Part shown: positions 25,476-34,115 of the stretch, one piece after another
Layout of the letters: each line of letters opens with the position of its first letter
Numbering within the stretch: the first letter of the stretch is position 1
The notes under the pieces: generated by a model
What the model saw: the letters and a program-made list of their open reading frames with translations, nothing else
Told to the model about the DNA's origin: nothing
Databases searched by the model: none
Assembly: GCA_025146135.1 (NCBI GenBank)
Contig: CP102255.1
Span: forward strand, 868,001 to 932,000
Source: Anaerotruncus colihominis
GTDB taxonomy: Bacteria; Bacillota; Clostridia; Oscillospirales; Ruminococcaceae
Direction: 5' to 3'
DNA length: 64,000 nt
Made by a program: the position numbers and the translations under genes

Positions 25476-27322
25476 CGCCCGCCCGCTGTGCCGAACAGCG
25501 CCTCCTTATAGGCTGGAGCGTGAACCTCCAACAGATACCGCTCGTTGCCGCATTTGAACAGGCACACACCCCGTTGGGGGAATCGGATGAGGTTGTACTC
25601 CGCCTCCTCCAGCTGGAGCAGATCCATATAAAACCGCTTGTCAATGGAGCCGCAGTTGAAGATGAACTGGTGGGGCGGGATAGCGAACAGGGGCTTGGTC
25701 AACTCCCGGATGCCCTCCCGGTCAAAGTCCTCCAGATTCTGCGAGGCCATGATGAGGTTGGATTCCTTCTTGCGGACCCGCTTGAGAGTGTTGCGGATAT
25801 ACTCGATGATGGTGGTACCCACCGACACATTATCCGACAGCCACACATACAGCTCGTCCAGCGCCGCTGTGGTGTTGCCGATGGTCAGCAGGCGGTCGGA
25901 CATATAGGACAGGATGTTGAACAGCATGGCGCCGCGCACATTCTTGCTGGCCTGCAGCAGCCCCTTGACCCCGAAGACGATAAAGCGGGAGGAGGTCACA
26001 TTGGTGTGCCCGTTGAAGAACTGAGCCTCGGCGCCCTGGCACATGGAGTGGAGGCCCAGCAGGATCTCCTGCAGCAGTTCCGCTGTGTAGAGCTGGTGGC
26101 AGTTCCCATCGTACTCTCTGTACTCCTGCTCAATGAGTTTATAGAGGTCGGAAAGGATGGGATAGTCCTGGGGCTTGAGGCCGGCGAAGTTGGTGCTGTC
26201 GCTGATGCCCCATTTGGCGTACAGCTTGCCCACCATGATCTCAATGGCGTCGATGTGGCGGTCTGAGAAATCCTTGTAGGCCCGGAAAAAGTCCTTGAGA
26301 AAGGAGATGTGCTGGGAGAGCCGGGTGGATTTGCGGAATGCCTCCGGCGCGTCCCTGTCCTCCGGGCCACTGCCGTCATCCCAGCACTTGGGCTCCAGCG
26401 GATTGATGCGGTACACGCCGCCCATCAGATCCATGAAGCAGCCGCCCACCGTCTCACACATATCCTTTTGTTCGTGTTCCACATCCAGGGAAATCACGGA
26501 TTTGCCCGCCTCGAGGAAGTTGAGCAGGAGCAGTTTGAGCAGATAGCTCTTACCCTGGCCGGAGTTGCCGAGGATCAGGATGTTGGCGGAGGTCTTATCG
26601 TCATCCCGCTTATCAAAATCTACGAGGATATTGGCCCCGTACTTGTCCTTGCCGATGTAGAATCCGTGAGGATCGGTCTTGCCAGAATAATTGAAGGGAT
26701 ACAGGTTGGCCACCGAGCTGGCCGGAAGGACCCGTTCAAATTGGGCGCCGAAGGCGTTGCGGCCGGCTGGCATAACAGAAACAAAGCCCTCCTGCTGACG
26801 GAGCATAAGCCGGTCCACATTGAGCTTGGAGCGAACCAGTTCGGTGAGCACATCGGTCTGGAGCAGCTTGAGGGCGTCGTAGTCCGGGGCGGTCAGCTCC
26901 AGGAACACCGCACAGTGGAGGAGCGGCTCCCGGTTGCGGTGCATGGAGGAGACCAGGGTAACCACATCCTGCAGGTTGGCCTCGGCAGTGACAGTCTGCT
27001 GGAGATCCTCGGTGCTGGAGCGGGACATTCGGTGCTTGTTGGCGGCGTTGTGGATGATCCGGCGCTCCTCACTGGGGGTGACCTGCCGGGTGTAGATGCG
27101 GATGGTGACCCCGTCCATCTCGCCCAGATGCCGCAGGATGGCCTGCTCATCGGTAGAAGTGGGGTACTCCCGCAGCGCCCATACACAGCGGCAGGTGTTG
27201 CCGCACAGGTAGTGGTCCACCTTGAAGTCGATGACCGAGGGGGCGACCATGTCGAGGAAATCCTTGATATATGGTTCCTCCACCACAGGCCGGGGAGAGT
27301 TCTTTGTTCTGTTTTTCGGCAA
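25472..27322 (-). CDS. virB4: VirB4/TraE-type conjugation ATPase
   Basis: A 616-residue cytoplasmic motor that energises assembly of the type IV secretion channel. The Walker A motif GNSGQGKS is near residues 252-259, and the C-terminal half contains the VirB4 signature regions, including an ELYVWLSD segment and the MASQNLEDFD motif. Initiation is at TTG 27322 with AGGAGG eight bases upstream; that RBS sits inside a possible hairpin (see separate entry). The product is encoded between the TraC-like gene and the PP-loop gene. Confidence 0.92.
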   Translation of the reverse strand: MPKNRTKNSPRPVVEEPYIKDFLDMVAPSVIDFKVDHYLCGNTCRCVWALREYPTSTDEQAILRHLGEMDGVTIRIYTRQVTPSEERRIIHNAANKHRMSRSSTEDLQQTVTAEANLQDVVTLVSSMHRNREPLLHCAVFLELTAPDYDALKLLQTDVLTELVRSKLNVDRLMLRQQEGFVSVMPAGRNAFGAQFERVLPASSVANLYPFNYSGKTDPHGFYIGKDKYGANILVDFDKRDDDKTSANILILGNSGQGKSYLLKLLLLNFLEAGKSVISLDVEHEQKDMCETVGGCFMDLMGGVYRINPLEPKCWDDGSGPEDRDAPEAFRKSTRLSQHISFLKDFFRAYKDFSDRHIDAIEIMVGKLYAKWGISDSTNFAGLKPQDYPILSDLYKLIEQEYREYDGNCHQLYTAELLQEILLGLHSMCQGAEAQFFNGHTNVTSSRFIVFGVKGLLQASKNVRGAMLFNILSYMSDRLLTIGNTTAALDELYVWLSDNVSVGTTIIEYIRNTLKRVRKKESNLIMASQNLEDFDREGIRELTKPLFAIPPHQFIFNCGSIDKRFYMDLLQLEEAEYNLIRFPQRGVCLFKCGNERYLLEVHAPAYKEALFGTAGGR

Positions 27323-27330
27323 TGAAAAAA

Positions 27331-27356
27331 CCTCCTGTCCAGGCCGGCAGGAGATC
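27331..27356 (-). promoter_or_regulatory. Possible hairpin hiding the VirB4 ribosome binding site
   Basis: In the transcript CTCCTG (27348-27353) can pair with CAGGAG (27332-27337), which contains most of the AGGAGG used by the TTG start of virB4. A stem of six to eight pairs with a short loop would reduce translation unless opened. Inferred from base pairing only. Confidence 0.4.
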
Positions 27357-27378
27357 TTTTATCGCACTGTTTCTTCCT

Positions 27379-27412
27379 GATATGGCCCGGAAGTTCTCCT
27401 GACGGCCATATC
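27379..27412 (-). repeat. Inverted repeat between TraC-like and VirB4 genes
   Basis: A perfect 9-bp inverted repeat, GATATGGCC and GGCCATATC, with a 16-base loop lies in the 110-base gap between these two T4SS genes. No T-run follows, so it is not a standard terminator; an RNA processing or protein-binding site is possible. Confidence 0.45.
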
Positions 27413-27433
27413 AATTAAATTGTGGGGCACGGG

Positions 27434-28015
27434 TCAGTCATTCAGAATGATCCAGCGTTCCCCGTCGTAATCCTCATATTTTTCCGTGGTGGCATTCTGC
27501 TCAAAATACACGCCCAGCATGCGCTTGAGATCCTCGCCGCTGGCGAGGCTTGCCTTGAAGCCCTGATCCTCGAGGCTTTTCTGGATGCGGGAGAGGTGGG
27601 TGTGCAGCTCCATCCCTGTTTCCTCACGCAACCGGACCAGTATGAAGAACTCACGGGCGGTCGCCATCTGGATCTGTAGACGGTCCAGTGATTTAGCGTC
27701 CGCCTCCAGCAGCCGGCTGATGACCGGCAGGTCCTCCTCGGCAGCCCGCTGGCGATAGTGCCTCTTGTTGTCCTCAAAGCTCTCCTTGGAGTTGAGGGCC
27801 AACATCTCGATCTCAGCCTGCCCCTTGAGGACGGTCATGAGGGCATAGATGCGATTGCTCACAGCCTCCGGGGGCTGGACCGAGAGGTTGGTGGGCTTGA
27901 TGGCAAAGAAAATCAGCCTCCCATGACTGGTCTTTAGGCCGCTGTCGGTGATCTCGTCGATCCCGATGAGCTGCCGGGTAGTCTGTTTGGCCGTTGCTTC
28001 TTTTTTTCTGCTCAT
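27434..28015 (-). CDS. TraC-like conjugation protein (VirB4 N-terminal-like)
   Basis: A 193-residue protein after GGAGTGATAGAAA. Its position between the PrgI/VirB3-like gene and virB4, and strands such as GRLIFFAIKPTNLSV, are typical of the TraC-like companion protein of Firmicute T4SS operons, which resembles the N-terminal domain of VirB4/TraC. A helical stretch follows (EADAKSLDRLQIQMATAREFF), then a C-terminal region with an aromatic-acidic end. Probably membrane-associated through partners; no clear transmembrane helix. Confidence 0.65.
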   Translation of the reverse strand: MSRKKEATAKQTTRQLIGIDEITDSGLKTSHGRLIFFAIKPTNLSVQPPEAVSNRIYALMTVLKGQAEIEMLALNSKESFEDNKRHYRQRAAEEDLPVISRLLEADAKSLDRLQIQMATAREFFILVRLREETGMELHTHLSRIQKSLEDQGFKASLASGEDLKRMLGVYFEQNATTEKYEDYDGERWIILND

Positions 28016-28302
28016 TTTCTATCACTCCTATCCGTTGATGGATTACACAGCCCCCAGGCATAGGTCTGCTGGCCCAGGAGGAAATATCGGATTGCATAGC
28101 GCAGGAAGTCCAAGATACTGGTATCCTCCAGCCGAATCGAGAGGAAGGCATAGGCCGCAGTGATTACCACTGGGGGCAGGAAGCCAAGTTGGGCCATGGC
28201 AAACACAGAGATCAGGGCGCCCACGCCAATGATAGCGATGTCCCGCAGTTCCCACAGCCACAGTACGGCTTTGGATTTCAGATTATCGGGATAAATGTAC
28301 AT
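28012..28302 (-). CDS. PrgI/VirB3-like inner-membrane channel protein
   Basis: A 96-residue protein starting MYIYPDNLKSKAVLWLWELRD, with two adjacent hydrophobic segments at about residues 20-60, followed by a cytoplasmic end containing the FLRYAIRYFLLGQQTYAW segment. This small two-TM form directly before TraC-like and VirB4 genes matches the PrgI family (VirB3-like). It overlaps the next gene by ATGA. RBS GAGGTGAAAC overlaps the end of the upstream RHH gene. Confidence 0.8.
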   Translation of the reverse strand: MYIYPDNLKSKAVLWLWELRDIAIIGVGALISVFAMAQLGFLPPVVITAAYAFLSIRLEDTSILDFLRYAIRYFLLGQQTYAWGLCNPSTDRSDRK

Positions 28303-28310
28303 GTTTCACC

Positions 28311-28859
28311 TCACATCGTCATGCTCATTCCAAACCCCTGTTCATCCTGATCGGGGCCGAATTCCTGATCTTGTACTTCGTCTGGGCTTTGTTCCATCAA
28401 CCAAGATTGGAGTTCCTGTGCCACCAACCCCACAACGAAGACTCGTTTGGATACGCCATTATGCGCCTCCACATACTGCTCAACGCGGTGGAAAAGAGAT
28501 TCGGGCATAGCAATGGCCAGCGTCCGTTCTTTCTTGTTGTCCTGAAGGACCGCACTCTGGAGCGGTTCCTCGCCATGTTCCCACTGATCCAGTGCCTGAT
28601 TCAAAAGGCTCTGAACCAGTGCCTTTTGGGTGAGGGGCGCATGAGCATCCAGGTAGGACTTCAGCCGCTGAAACATGTCATCTGAGATCTGAACGGCCAG
28701 GGTGCGCTGTTCCTGCTTTGCTGTGGCTGGCTGGTCCAGATAGGTAGTGAGTATCTTAGTGAGATACTCACCGTTTGTCATTTCAGGACTTTTGCCCTCC
28801 ATCAGCCGCTTGTGAAGCGACTCGGGAATCAAGCCGCAGAGGTTTTTCATCGGTTCCAT
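28311..28859 (-). CDS. Protein with repeated ribbon-helix-helix-like units
   Basis: A 182-residue protein in which a pattern of short strand plus two helices recurs: MKNLCGLIPESLHKRLMEG with EYLTKILTTYL; RTLAVQISDDMFQRLKSYL with KALVQSLLNQAL; and RTLAIAMPESLFHRVEQYV with RVFVVGLVAQEL. Each unit looks like an RHH monomer, so one chain could bind DNA in a pseudo-repeated way. An acidic Gln/Asp linker leads to the end GFGMSMTM, one of the clearest examples of the shared tail. It lies between the C5 methyltransferase and T4SS genes. Confidence 0.65.
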   Translation of the reverse strand: MEPMKNLCGLIPESLHKRLMEGKSPEMTNGEYLTKILTTYLDQPATAKQEQRTLAVQISDDMFQRLKSYLDAHAPLTQKALVQSLLNQALDQWEHGEEPLQSAVLQDNKKERTLAIAMPESLFHRVEQYVEAHNGVSKRVFVVGLVAQELQSWLMEQSPDEVQDQEFGPDQDEQGFGMSMTM

Positions 28860-28884
28860 GATCGCATCTCCTATTCATAATCAT

Positions 28885-30696
28885 TCAAGCTATCTGTGCT
28901 GTGGTCGCCCATGCGATTCCTTGCAAAACATAGTCGACGCAAGGAATCGCTACACTGTTGCCCAGTGCTTTATAGCGGGCGGAGTCGGAAGCACCCTCGA
29001 TATCAGTCCAACCATCCGGAAATCCCTGCAGGCGCTCGCATTCCAGCGGGGTCAGACGGCGGATCAGAAGAACCGAGGCACCTCTTGGAGCGGAGGCGCT
29101 GTTATCTGGCTCGTCCATATCCACGACCAAATCTGTTGCGTCTTTGTGCTGACGAGCGCTCTGAGTGCTGACCACCTCGTTGCTTTTGAACACATCCACA
29201 CGCTGGCGGCTGAACACGGCATGGTGATCGGTGGCGGTGAGAGTATAGGCGATGCCCTGTTGATACCCAATCCCGTTCCCGCCGTTCATAGGCTGCCGGT
29301 CAATGGCATTTCCGGTGATACAGAATATCGTGTCCGGTTCTGCGACCAGCGGGACATTGTTCCCACCCGTACCGTAACGGGCTGACATTGTGGGCGCCAC
29401 AGAATGTGGGCCGGTGTAGCGGGCATCGATCCCGTGGTTCTCGAATACAAGTGGCTGGTGGCCATGCTCCTGTGCCCGAAGTGTTCCGGCAACATTTTCG
29501 CTGCAGGCAATGGCGCTTCCGCCCTGGTCATTAAGGCACAGGATGGATGGCATACAGTTCCCGCTGGCGGTTCCTTTCAAGGTAGGCGAGACTTCCTCTC
29601 CATAGCCAATACTGCCCGCAGAAGCACCAGCTCCAGCAGAAAAAGCAGCTGTAAAAATGGCGGGATACCCTTGTCCGGGCATACCGCCGCCTCCGCTTAG
29701 TGCTGTGTGCCGCTCCTCGGAAAGGAAGCAATCACCGTTGCCTTTGGCCGTGATTCCGGCCACAAAGGTCTGCTGTTTCATCCCTGGCTGGGCGGTCAGC
29801 GCCGCGGCTACATCATGAAGATCCCGCACCTCGTCCCGCTGATTGGCGGCAAAGGCGGTGAGCACACCGTTTCGTCCAGTGGACATACCACAATTAACAC
29901 CGAGAGTGGCTGCCTTTTCTCCTGTCAGGTCTCCGTTGTATCCGTCGAATCCGATGGGGCCAGTCCCGCCTGGAGGATCAGAGCATCCCGGAGCTGAGGC
30001 GGCAGTTCCTTGCCTCTGGCCTCCGCTCGACGCAGAATACCCAGGCAGGCGGTTTTGCTCAAATAGTATTTGCGGGGCGGATCGTCCTGCAAAATCTGCG
30101 ACAAGGAAGATTCTCTTGCGACGCTGGGCGACACCCCAGAATTGAGCATCCATGACTCTCCAAGCCAGGCTGAATTGATTTCCCAGAATGATTGCCCCAG
30201 CAGATTCCCAGCGCCCGGAGTCAGGTCGAGGCACTGAACAGGAGCCGTCTTTAATTCGGACAATCTCCTCGAGGACGATGCGGAAATCTTCGCCGCCCGC
30301 TGAACTGAATGATCCTGGTACATTCTCCCAGCACATATATCGAGGTCGAACAGTGTGAGCTGTTCTGCCGCGCCGCTCATCTGCATCCCTCATTTCTTTT
30401 ACAACGCGGATCTGCTCCATAAACAGGCCGGAACGCTCTCCGGCAAGACCGGCTCTGGCCCCCGCCACGCTGAGATCCTGACAAGGGCTGCCTCCTGTGA
30501 TAATGTCTACCGGGGGAAGTTCGGCACCATTCAGTTTCGTGATGTCCCCGACATGGAGTATGGAGGGGAACCTCTTTCTTGTCACTTCGATGGGGAAGGC
30601 TTCGATCTCGCTGGCCCACACCGGCTCGATGCCGTTGCGGACCGCCGCGAGTGGGAACCCTCCGATTCCATCGAACAGGCTGCCCAGCGTGGGCAT
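28885..30696 (-). CDS. DNA cytosine-5 methyltransferase with long repeat insert
   Basis: A 603-residue C5 methyltransferase. Motif I is GSLFDGIGGF (residues 5-14), motif IV GGSPCQDLSVAG has the catalytic Cys near 72, motif VI is WENVPG (near 123), motif VIII QRRKRIF, motif IX RRLTPLECERLQGFPDGW and motif X YKALGNSVA. Between VIII and IX lies an insert of about 280 residues with at least six degenerate repeats of the type (A/P)xTLxAxxG, instead of a normal target-recognition domain. No restriction enzyme is adjacent, so self-protection of the entering element is likely. It starts one base before the end of the DUF4406 gene (TAATG). Confidence 0.92.
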   Translation of the reverse strand: MPTLGSLFDGIGGFPLAAVRNGIEPVWASEIEAFPIEVTRKRFPSILHVGDITKLNGAELPPVDIITGGSPCQDLSVAGARAGLAGERSGLFMEQIRVVKEMRDADERRGRTAHTVRPRYMCWENVPGSFSSAGGEDFRIVLEEIVRIKDGSCSVPRPDSGRWESAGAIILGNQFSLAWRVMDAQFWGVAQRRKRIFLVADFAGRSAPQILFEQNRLPGYSASSGGQRQGTAASAPGCSDPPGGTGPIGFDGYNGDLTGEKAATLGVNCGMSTGRNGVLTAFAANQRDEVRDLHDVAAALTAQPGMKQQTFVAGITAKGNGDCFLSEERHTALSGGGGMPGQGYPAIFTAAFSAGAGASAGSIGYGEEVSPTLKGTASGNCMPSILCLNDQGGSAIACSENVAGTLRAQEHGHQPLVFENHGIDARYTGPHSVAPTMSARYGTGGNNVPLVAEPDTIFCITGNAIDRQPMNGGNGIGYQQGIAYTLTATDHHAVFSRQRVDVFKSNEVVSTQSARQHKDATDLVVDMDEPDNSASAPRGASVLLIRRLTPLECERLQGFPDGWTDIEGASDSARYKALGNSVAIPCVDYVLQGIAWATTAQIA

Positions 30697-31085
30697 TATG
30701 CCATACCCATGCTCTGCCCTGGAGCTTCGCTTTGCTCCATCTCAGCGGGCAGAGCCTCCTGCTTGATTTCCAGCTCCCCAATCTGTCGGATGGGGATGCC
30801 GAGCCGTTGGGCCTCCTCAATCTCACGGGCCATGCCGGAACTGACCCTGCCGCCGCAGAGCCACAGTTCATCGCAGACTTCCAGCACCCGGTGTCCCAGC
30901 CGCAGTCCAATTTCCCGTTCTGTTGGCTCAGCGTCATCCAACATCTGTGGGTAGAGCAGGTGGACGGCGATGGGCGTATGCCCCTGATGGATGGCATACC
31001 AGCACGCCTTTTTCGCAAACGCGGTGTTTGTCTCAATATCTCCTGCATAGGGAGAGGCGATGTAAATCAGTTTTTCTCTGCTCAT
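30696..31085 (-). CDS. DUF4406 protein (nucleoside deoxyribosyltransferase-like fold)
   Basis: A 129-residue protein beginning KLIYIASPYAGDIETNTAFA, followed by HTPIAVHLLYPQML and CDELWLCGGRVSSGMAREI. This is DUF4406, related in fold to nucleoside 2-deoxyribosyltransferases; family members occur widely in phages and ICEs and may act on nucleotides. The C-terminal 25 residues are an extension rich in Glu, Ala and Gln that ends QSMGMA, like the shared tail. It overlaps the VirB6-like gene by ATGA. Confidence 0.8.
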   Translation of the reverse strand: MSREKLIYIASPYAGDIETNTAFAKKACWYAIHQGHTPIAVHLLYPQMLDDAEPTEREIGLRLGHRVLEVCDELWLCGGRVSSGMAREIEEAQRLGIPIRQIGELEIKQEALPAEMEQSEAPGQSMGMA

Positions 31086-31987
31086 TTCGCCGCCCCCACT
31101 GCCTGTACCACGGTGCGGGTGGTGTTGACCGCTGACTGTGCTGCATAGACGGCGGACATGATGTTGGCGCGTGTCGAGGTGTCCAGCCCAAAGGCGCCGC
31201 AGATGCGGGGCACTTCACCGGCCGACAGCATCAGGCCAAGGCCCAGCAGCGCATGATCCTTCAGCACCAGCAGTCCCGCTGTAAGGATGGTGGCCTGCAG
31301 GAAGGTGGTCAGACACAGACCGATGATCTGCTTGCACCACTGCACAAAACCGTCCATATAGCCGCGGGGCACCGAGAACATATACAGGGAACCCACAGCA
31401 ATCTGGATGAGTAAGACTCCTCCGCGCTTGAGGTTGGAGAAAAAGCACTTGATGACGGCGTACCCCATCATGATGATAATAAAAATGACCATGATGGGGC
31501 TGGTGATGCTGCCGATCCCGCCGAATACGCCGGAGGAGGCCGCGGCCCCGATATCCACGCCCTGCAGGGAGTTGATGATATCAGTGGAAAGGGCATCAAA
31601 GCTCTCGCCATACCCGGTAATTCCAGAGGTCAGGCTGGCCTGCAGCGTGACGGAGAGTTTATAAAGTTCCACCGGCACCAGGGTAAAACACCCCACGGCC
31701 ATAAAGCCCTTGACGGCGCTGATAGCCGCGTCCTTGATACTGGCCCGTCCGGTCTGGTATTCGATTCCGACCTCGAACACGGCCACCACCAGCCCGACGA
31801 CATACAGCGTCCAGGCCAGATAAGAAAAAAAGAGAACAATGGACTGTACCCAGCTCATCTCGAAGAGCTCGACGCCCATGTTCCCCATCTCGGCAAAAAA
31901 GTTGCCAAAGAAACCAACAAGCTGGCTGTAGACCCAGTCGATAAACTGATCCATCAGCCCGCCAAGGAAAAAGTCCAATATAAACAT
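31082..31987 (-). CDS. VirB6/TrbL-like polytopic membrane protein
   Basis: A 301-residue protein with about six hydrophobic segments (around residues 45-70, 85-105, 155-180, 190-210, 225-250 and near 260) and a soluble N-terminal amphipathic segment MFILDFFLGGLMDQFIDWVY. Size, topology and a place in a T4SS operon fit the VirB6/TrbL-type inner-membrane channel component of Firmicute ICEs. The GGGGTGAAACC RBS precedes the ATG. C-terminus is polar (VQAVGAAK), without the tail motif. Confidence 0.85.
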   Translation of the reverse strand: MFILDFFLGGLMDQFIDWVYSQLVGFFGNFFAEMGNMGVELFEMSWVQSIVLFFSYLAWTLYVVGLVVAVFEVGIEYQTGRASIKDAAISAVKGFMAVGCFTLVPVELYKLSVTLQASLTSGITGYGESFDALSTDIINSLQGVDIGAAASSGVFGGIGSITSPIMVIFIIIMMGYAVIKCFFSNLKRGGVLLIQIAVGSLYMFSVPRGYMDGFVQWCKQIIGLCLTTFLQATILTAGLLVLKDHALLGLGLMLSAGEVPRICGAFGLDTSTRANIMSAVYAAQSAVNTTRTVVQAVGAAK

Positions 31988-32047
31988 CTGGTGGTTTCAC
32001 CCCTTTGCGTAAGGGGGACCGTGCCAGCATTGGACGCATACTCCTGC

Positions 32048-32084
32048 TCAAAGGCACAGGGGCCGTGACTGGGCACGGCCCCTG
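32048..32084 (-). terminator. Hairpin before the VirB6-like gene
   Basis: CAGGGGCCGTG and CACGGCCCCTG form a near-perfect 11-bp stem around a 6-base loop. The following T-run is short (TTTGAG), so termination may be partial. It lies between the 142-residue gene and virB6. Confidence 0.55.
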
Positions 32085-32106
32085 CTTGTATTCGCTTCCT
32101 ATTTTC

Positions 32107-32535
32107 TTAGCACATTTGCGGGCTGTGTTCCTGCGCCTCCTCCTGACGCTGGAACACCTGCAGATATTCGTCCACCGTACCCGCCAGCAGCCTGTAATCC
32201 GCCTGAGTAGGCTGGTAAACATACCAGTCTACCTTCCCATAATCGTCCCAGAGGTGTGGTAAGATACCATCCGAGAAGTTGGGATTGCTCACTTTTTTCT
32301 TTCCCAGTAAATCGCCAAAGCGTAGGATATTCACATCCACCGCGCCCTCGGTCCGGTTCAGGATCGTCAGCTTGAGGGCATTGTACTGGCCGGCAATGTT
32401 CAGAGAAACAAACTCCAGCCTGGCCCGCAAATCCGGGTCAAGCTGGATATAGGCGGATCTGCCCGCATAAGACACAACGCCGCTGGTTTTGCACTGAGTG
32501 AGGATTTTCCTCAACTCCTGTCCAAATGGATTCAA
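32107..32535 (-). CDS. Hypothetical protein, 142 aa
   Basis: The TTG at 32535 with GGAGGG upstream is the best start; longer frames run into the upstream gene. The product begins MNPFGQELRKILTQCK, has a beta-rich middle (YAGRSAYIQLDPDLRARLEF, LKLTILNRTEGAVDVN) and a C-terminal helical part. No family recognised. Soluble. It ends EHSPQMC, a partial match to the shared tail. The closest neighbours are the 181-residue gene upstream and VirB6 downstream. Confidence 0.6.
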   Translation of the reverse strand: MNPFGQELRKILTQCKTSGVVSYAGRSAYIQLDPDLRARLEFVSLNIAGQYNALKLTILNRTEGAVDVNILRFGDLLGKKKVSNPNFSDGILPHLWDDYGKVDWYVYQPTQADYRLLAGTVDEYLQVFQRQEEAQEHSPQMC

Positions 32536-32552
32536 TTTTCTTCTTTCCCTCC

Positions 32553-33098
32553 CTACATGGTTAATTCCGGGACAGTCGGCGCCGGTGGATGAGCTAACTC
32601 CAGCGTACTGCCTTCCAAGGCCAGAACGCCATCCAGCCGGTGAATAAGGCCCTCCATGTGTTTCTGCCATCCGTCCCAATCCTTCGGATCAAACCAGCCG
32701 CCGGGCAGCTCGCCGGCTTTGATCTGCCGCTCCGCTCTGATCCTGGCGTATTTCAAAGTGTCCGCAAGGTAATCCCGGAGTTCCCGGAGAGAAGCCCTTG
32801 ATGCTGTAAACGAGGTGACGGACCGGAACTTGTTGTCCTCGGCCGCCCACTCCTCATCATAGTCCAAACTGCCGGGATCACCGTCAAGATACTTTACAAC
32901 GATCTCAGCCAGTGCCATAGGGCTGGTATGCGCACACCCCAGCTTTACATCACAGGGGGCATTCCATCGGTCTTTCTTTAATCGTTCAAGCATTTCTCCC
33001 AAGTCCAGTTGTCCATCTGCCGGTAAATTGTACCGGACACATCTAACCGCATCCAGTCCATTGTCGGACTCCAGTGCGGTGATTCCCCAACAGCCCAT
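32553..33098 (-). CDS. DUF4259-like protein, 181 aa
   Basis: The opening MGCWGITALESDNGLD resembles the MG(A/T)WG...(F/L)(E/D)ND.ALD start that defines DUF4259, a family found in toxin-immunity and mobile-element contexts; the rest is helical, with a conserved-looking WFDPKDWDGWQKH. RBS GGGAGACGG precedes the ATG. The Pro/Thr-rich end PPAPTVPELTM carries the shared tail, which is unusual for an immunity-type protein and suggests the tail was added in this element. Confidence 0.6.
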   Translation of the reverse strand: MGCWGITALESDNGLDAVRCVRYNLPADGQLDLGEMLERLKKDRWNAPCDVKLGCAHTSPMALAEIVVKYLDGDPGSLDYDEEWAAEDNKFRSVTSFTASRASLRELRDYLADTLKYARIRAERQIKAGELPGGWFDPKDWDGWQKHMEGLIHRLDGVLALEGSTLELAHPPAPTVPELTM

Positions 33099-33142
33099 AG
33101 AAACCGTCTCCCATTTCCGGCTTACGCCTCATCATTCTTGTC

Positions 33143-33607
33143 CTACATTTCCAGTTTCGGTCCAATCTGCTCCTGCTCATCCAGCCCAAATGCCTCGCGC
33201 ATTTCCGCATCCGCCAGAATCCCGAACGCTTCCTGACAATCTGCGCAGCTCACGATCCAGGTCTTTCCTTCAAAGTACCGGAGCATTTCCGCCAATATTC
33301 TGGTCTTCGGGTCCGAGGCAGAGAGAAGCTGCCCCACCTCCTCCCGCGAAAGATATTTGCGTTCTCCGCTCCAGGAGCCAATCACGCCGACAGTGTACTC
33401 AGGGATTTCCTCCGGCAGTATTTTACAATCCAGAACCGGATCTGGATCAAAGGTGAAAAACACATCAATGGGAGTATCTTCTACCACGCTTACCCCGATG
33501 CCGTATGGACCTGCACCTGCTCTGCACATCCCGGTAGACCGCTGGTACAGCTCGTTAACCAATGAAAGCATTTTATTTCCGGATGGATTTGGAATTGGAT
33601 ATTCCAT
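33143..33607 (-). CDS. Hypothetical protein, 154 aa
   Basis: GGAGGAAGGAAGC precedes the ATG. A small soluble protein with a beta-rich centre (YGIGVSVVEDTPIDVFFTFD, EYTVGVIGSWSGE) and a helical end with two Cys (SCADCQEAFGILADAEM). No family recognised. An acidic-Gln linker leads to the end IGPKLEM, matching the shared tail. It lies between the pilin-like gene and the DUF4259-like gene in one operon. Confidence 0.6.
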   Translation of the reverse strand: MEYPIPNPSGNKMLSLVNELYQRSTGMCRAGAGPYGIGVSVVEDTPIDVFFTFDPDPVLDCKILPEEIPEYTVGVIGSWSGERKYLSREEVGQLLSASDPKTRILAEMLRYFEGKTWIVSCADCQEAFGILADAEMREAFGLDEQEQIGPKLEM

Positions 33608-33641
33608 TGCTTCCTTCCTCCTGTATTCTCAGAATAATTCT

Positions 33642-33983
33642 TTACATTCCCAGGATCGTCCAGACATAGGTGGGAGCCGTCAGGGTGAAGATAAGGCAGG
33701 CAAACAGGATGGCCGGCGCAGTCCATTCGAACTGGCCGTGCTTTCTATAGTCAAAATACGCCATGCCCAATTTGGCGAAGAAGAACACAGCCAGAACAAG
33801 GTCAATCACGGGAAAGACCACATTATTGACAACCGTTTTGATCTGGGCGGATGCGTCCGTCCAAGTGCCTTCAATGGCACCAGCCACATCCCCGGTTCCT
33901 GCCGCAAATGCGGGTACCGTAAACATGATGGCCAGCATCATTACCATTACGACCGCACAGAGCATCTTTTTCGTTTTCATCAT
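33642..33983 (-). CDS. VirB2-like pilin (DUF3852-type)
   Basis: The ATG at 33983 has AGGTGG six bases upstream (113 aa). An N-terminal signal segment, residues about 5-25, ends VPAFAAG, a good signal peptidase site. Two hydrophobic segments follow, near residues 55-70 and 88-108, separated by a short polar loop (YFDYRKHGQFEW). This is the layout of VirB2/TrbC-like pilins and fits DUF3852 of Firmicute ICEs. It would assemble the T4SS surface fibre or channel lining. Confidence 0.75.
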   Translation of the reverse strand: MMKTKKMLCAVVMVMMLAIMFTVPAFAAGTGDVAGAIEGTWTDASAQIKTVVNNVVFPVIDLVLAVFFFAKLGMAYFDYRKHGQFEWTAPAILFACLIFTLTAPTYVWTILGM

Positions 33984-34115
33984 CAAATACCACCTTTCTT
34001 TGCTGAAAAAAGAAAGGCCGCAGGGGTGTTCCCGCGGATGGATGATCTATCCCGAACAGGCCGCGAGGCACTTTCCCACGGCCCGTTTCTTTTCTGATTT
34101 TGTTACTGTGAATGC

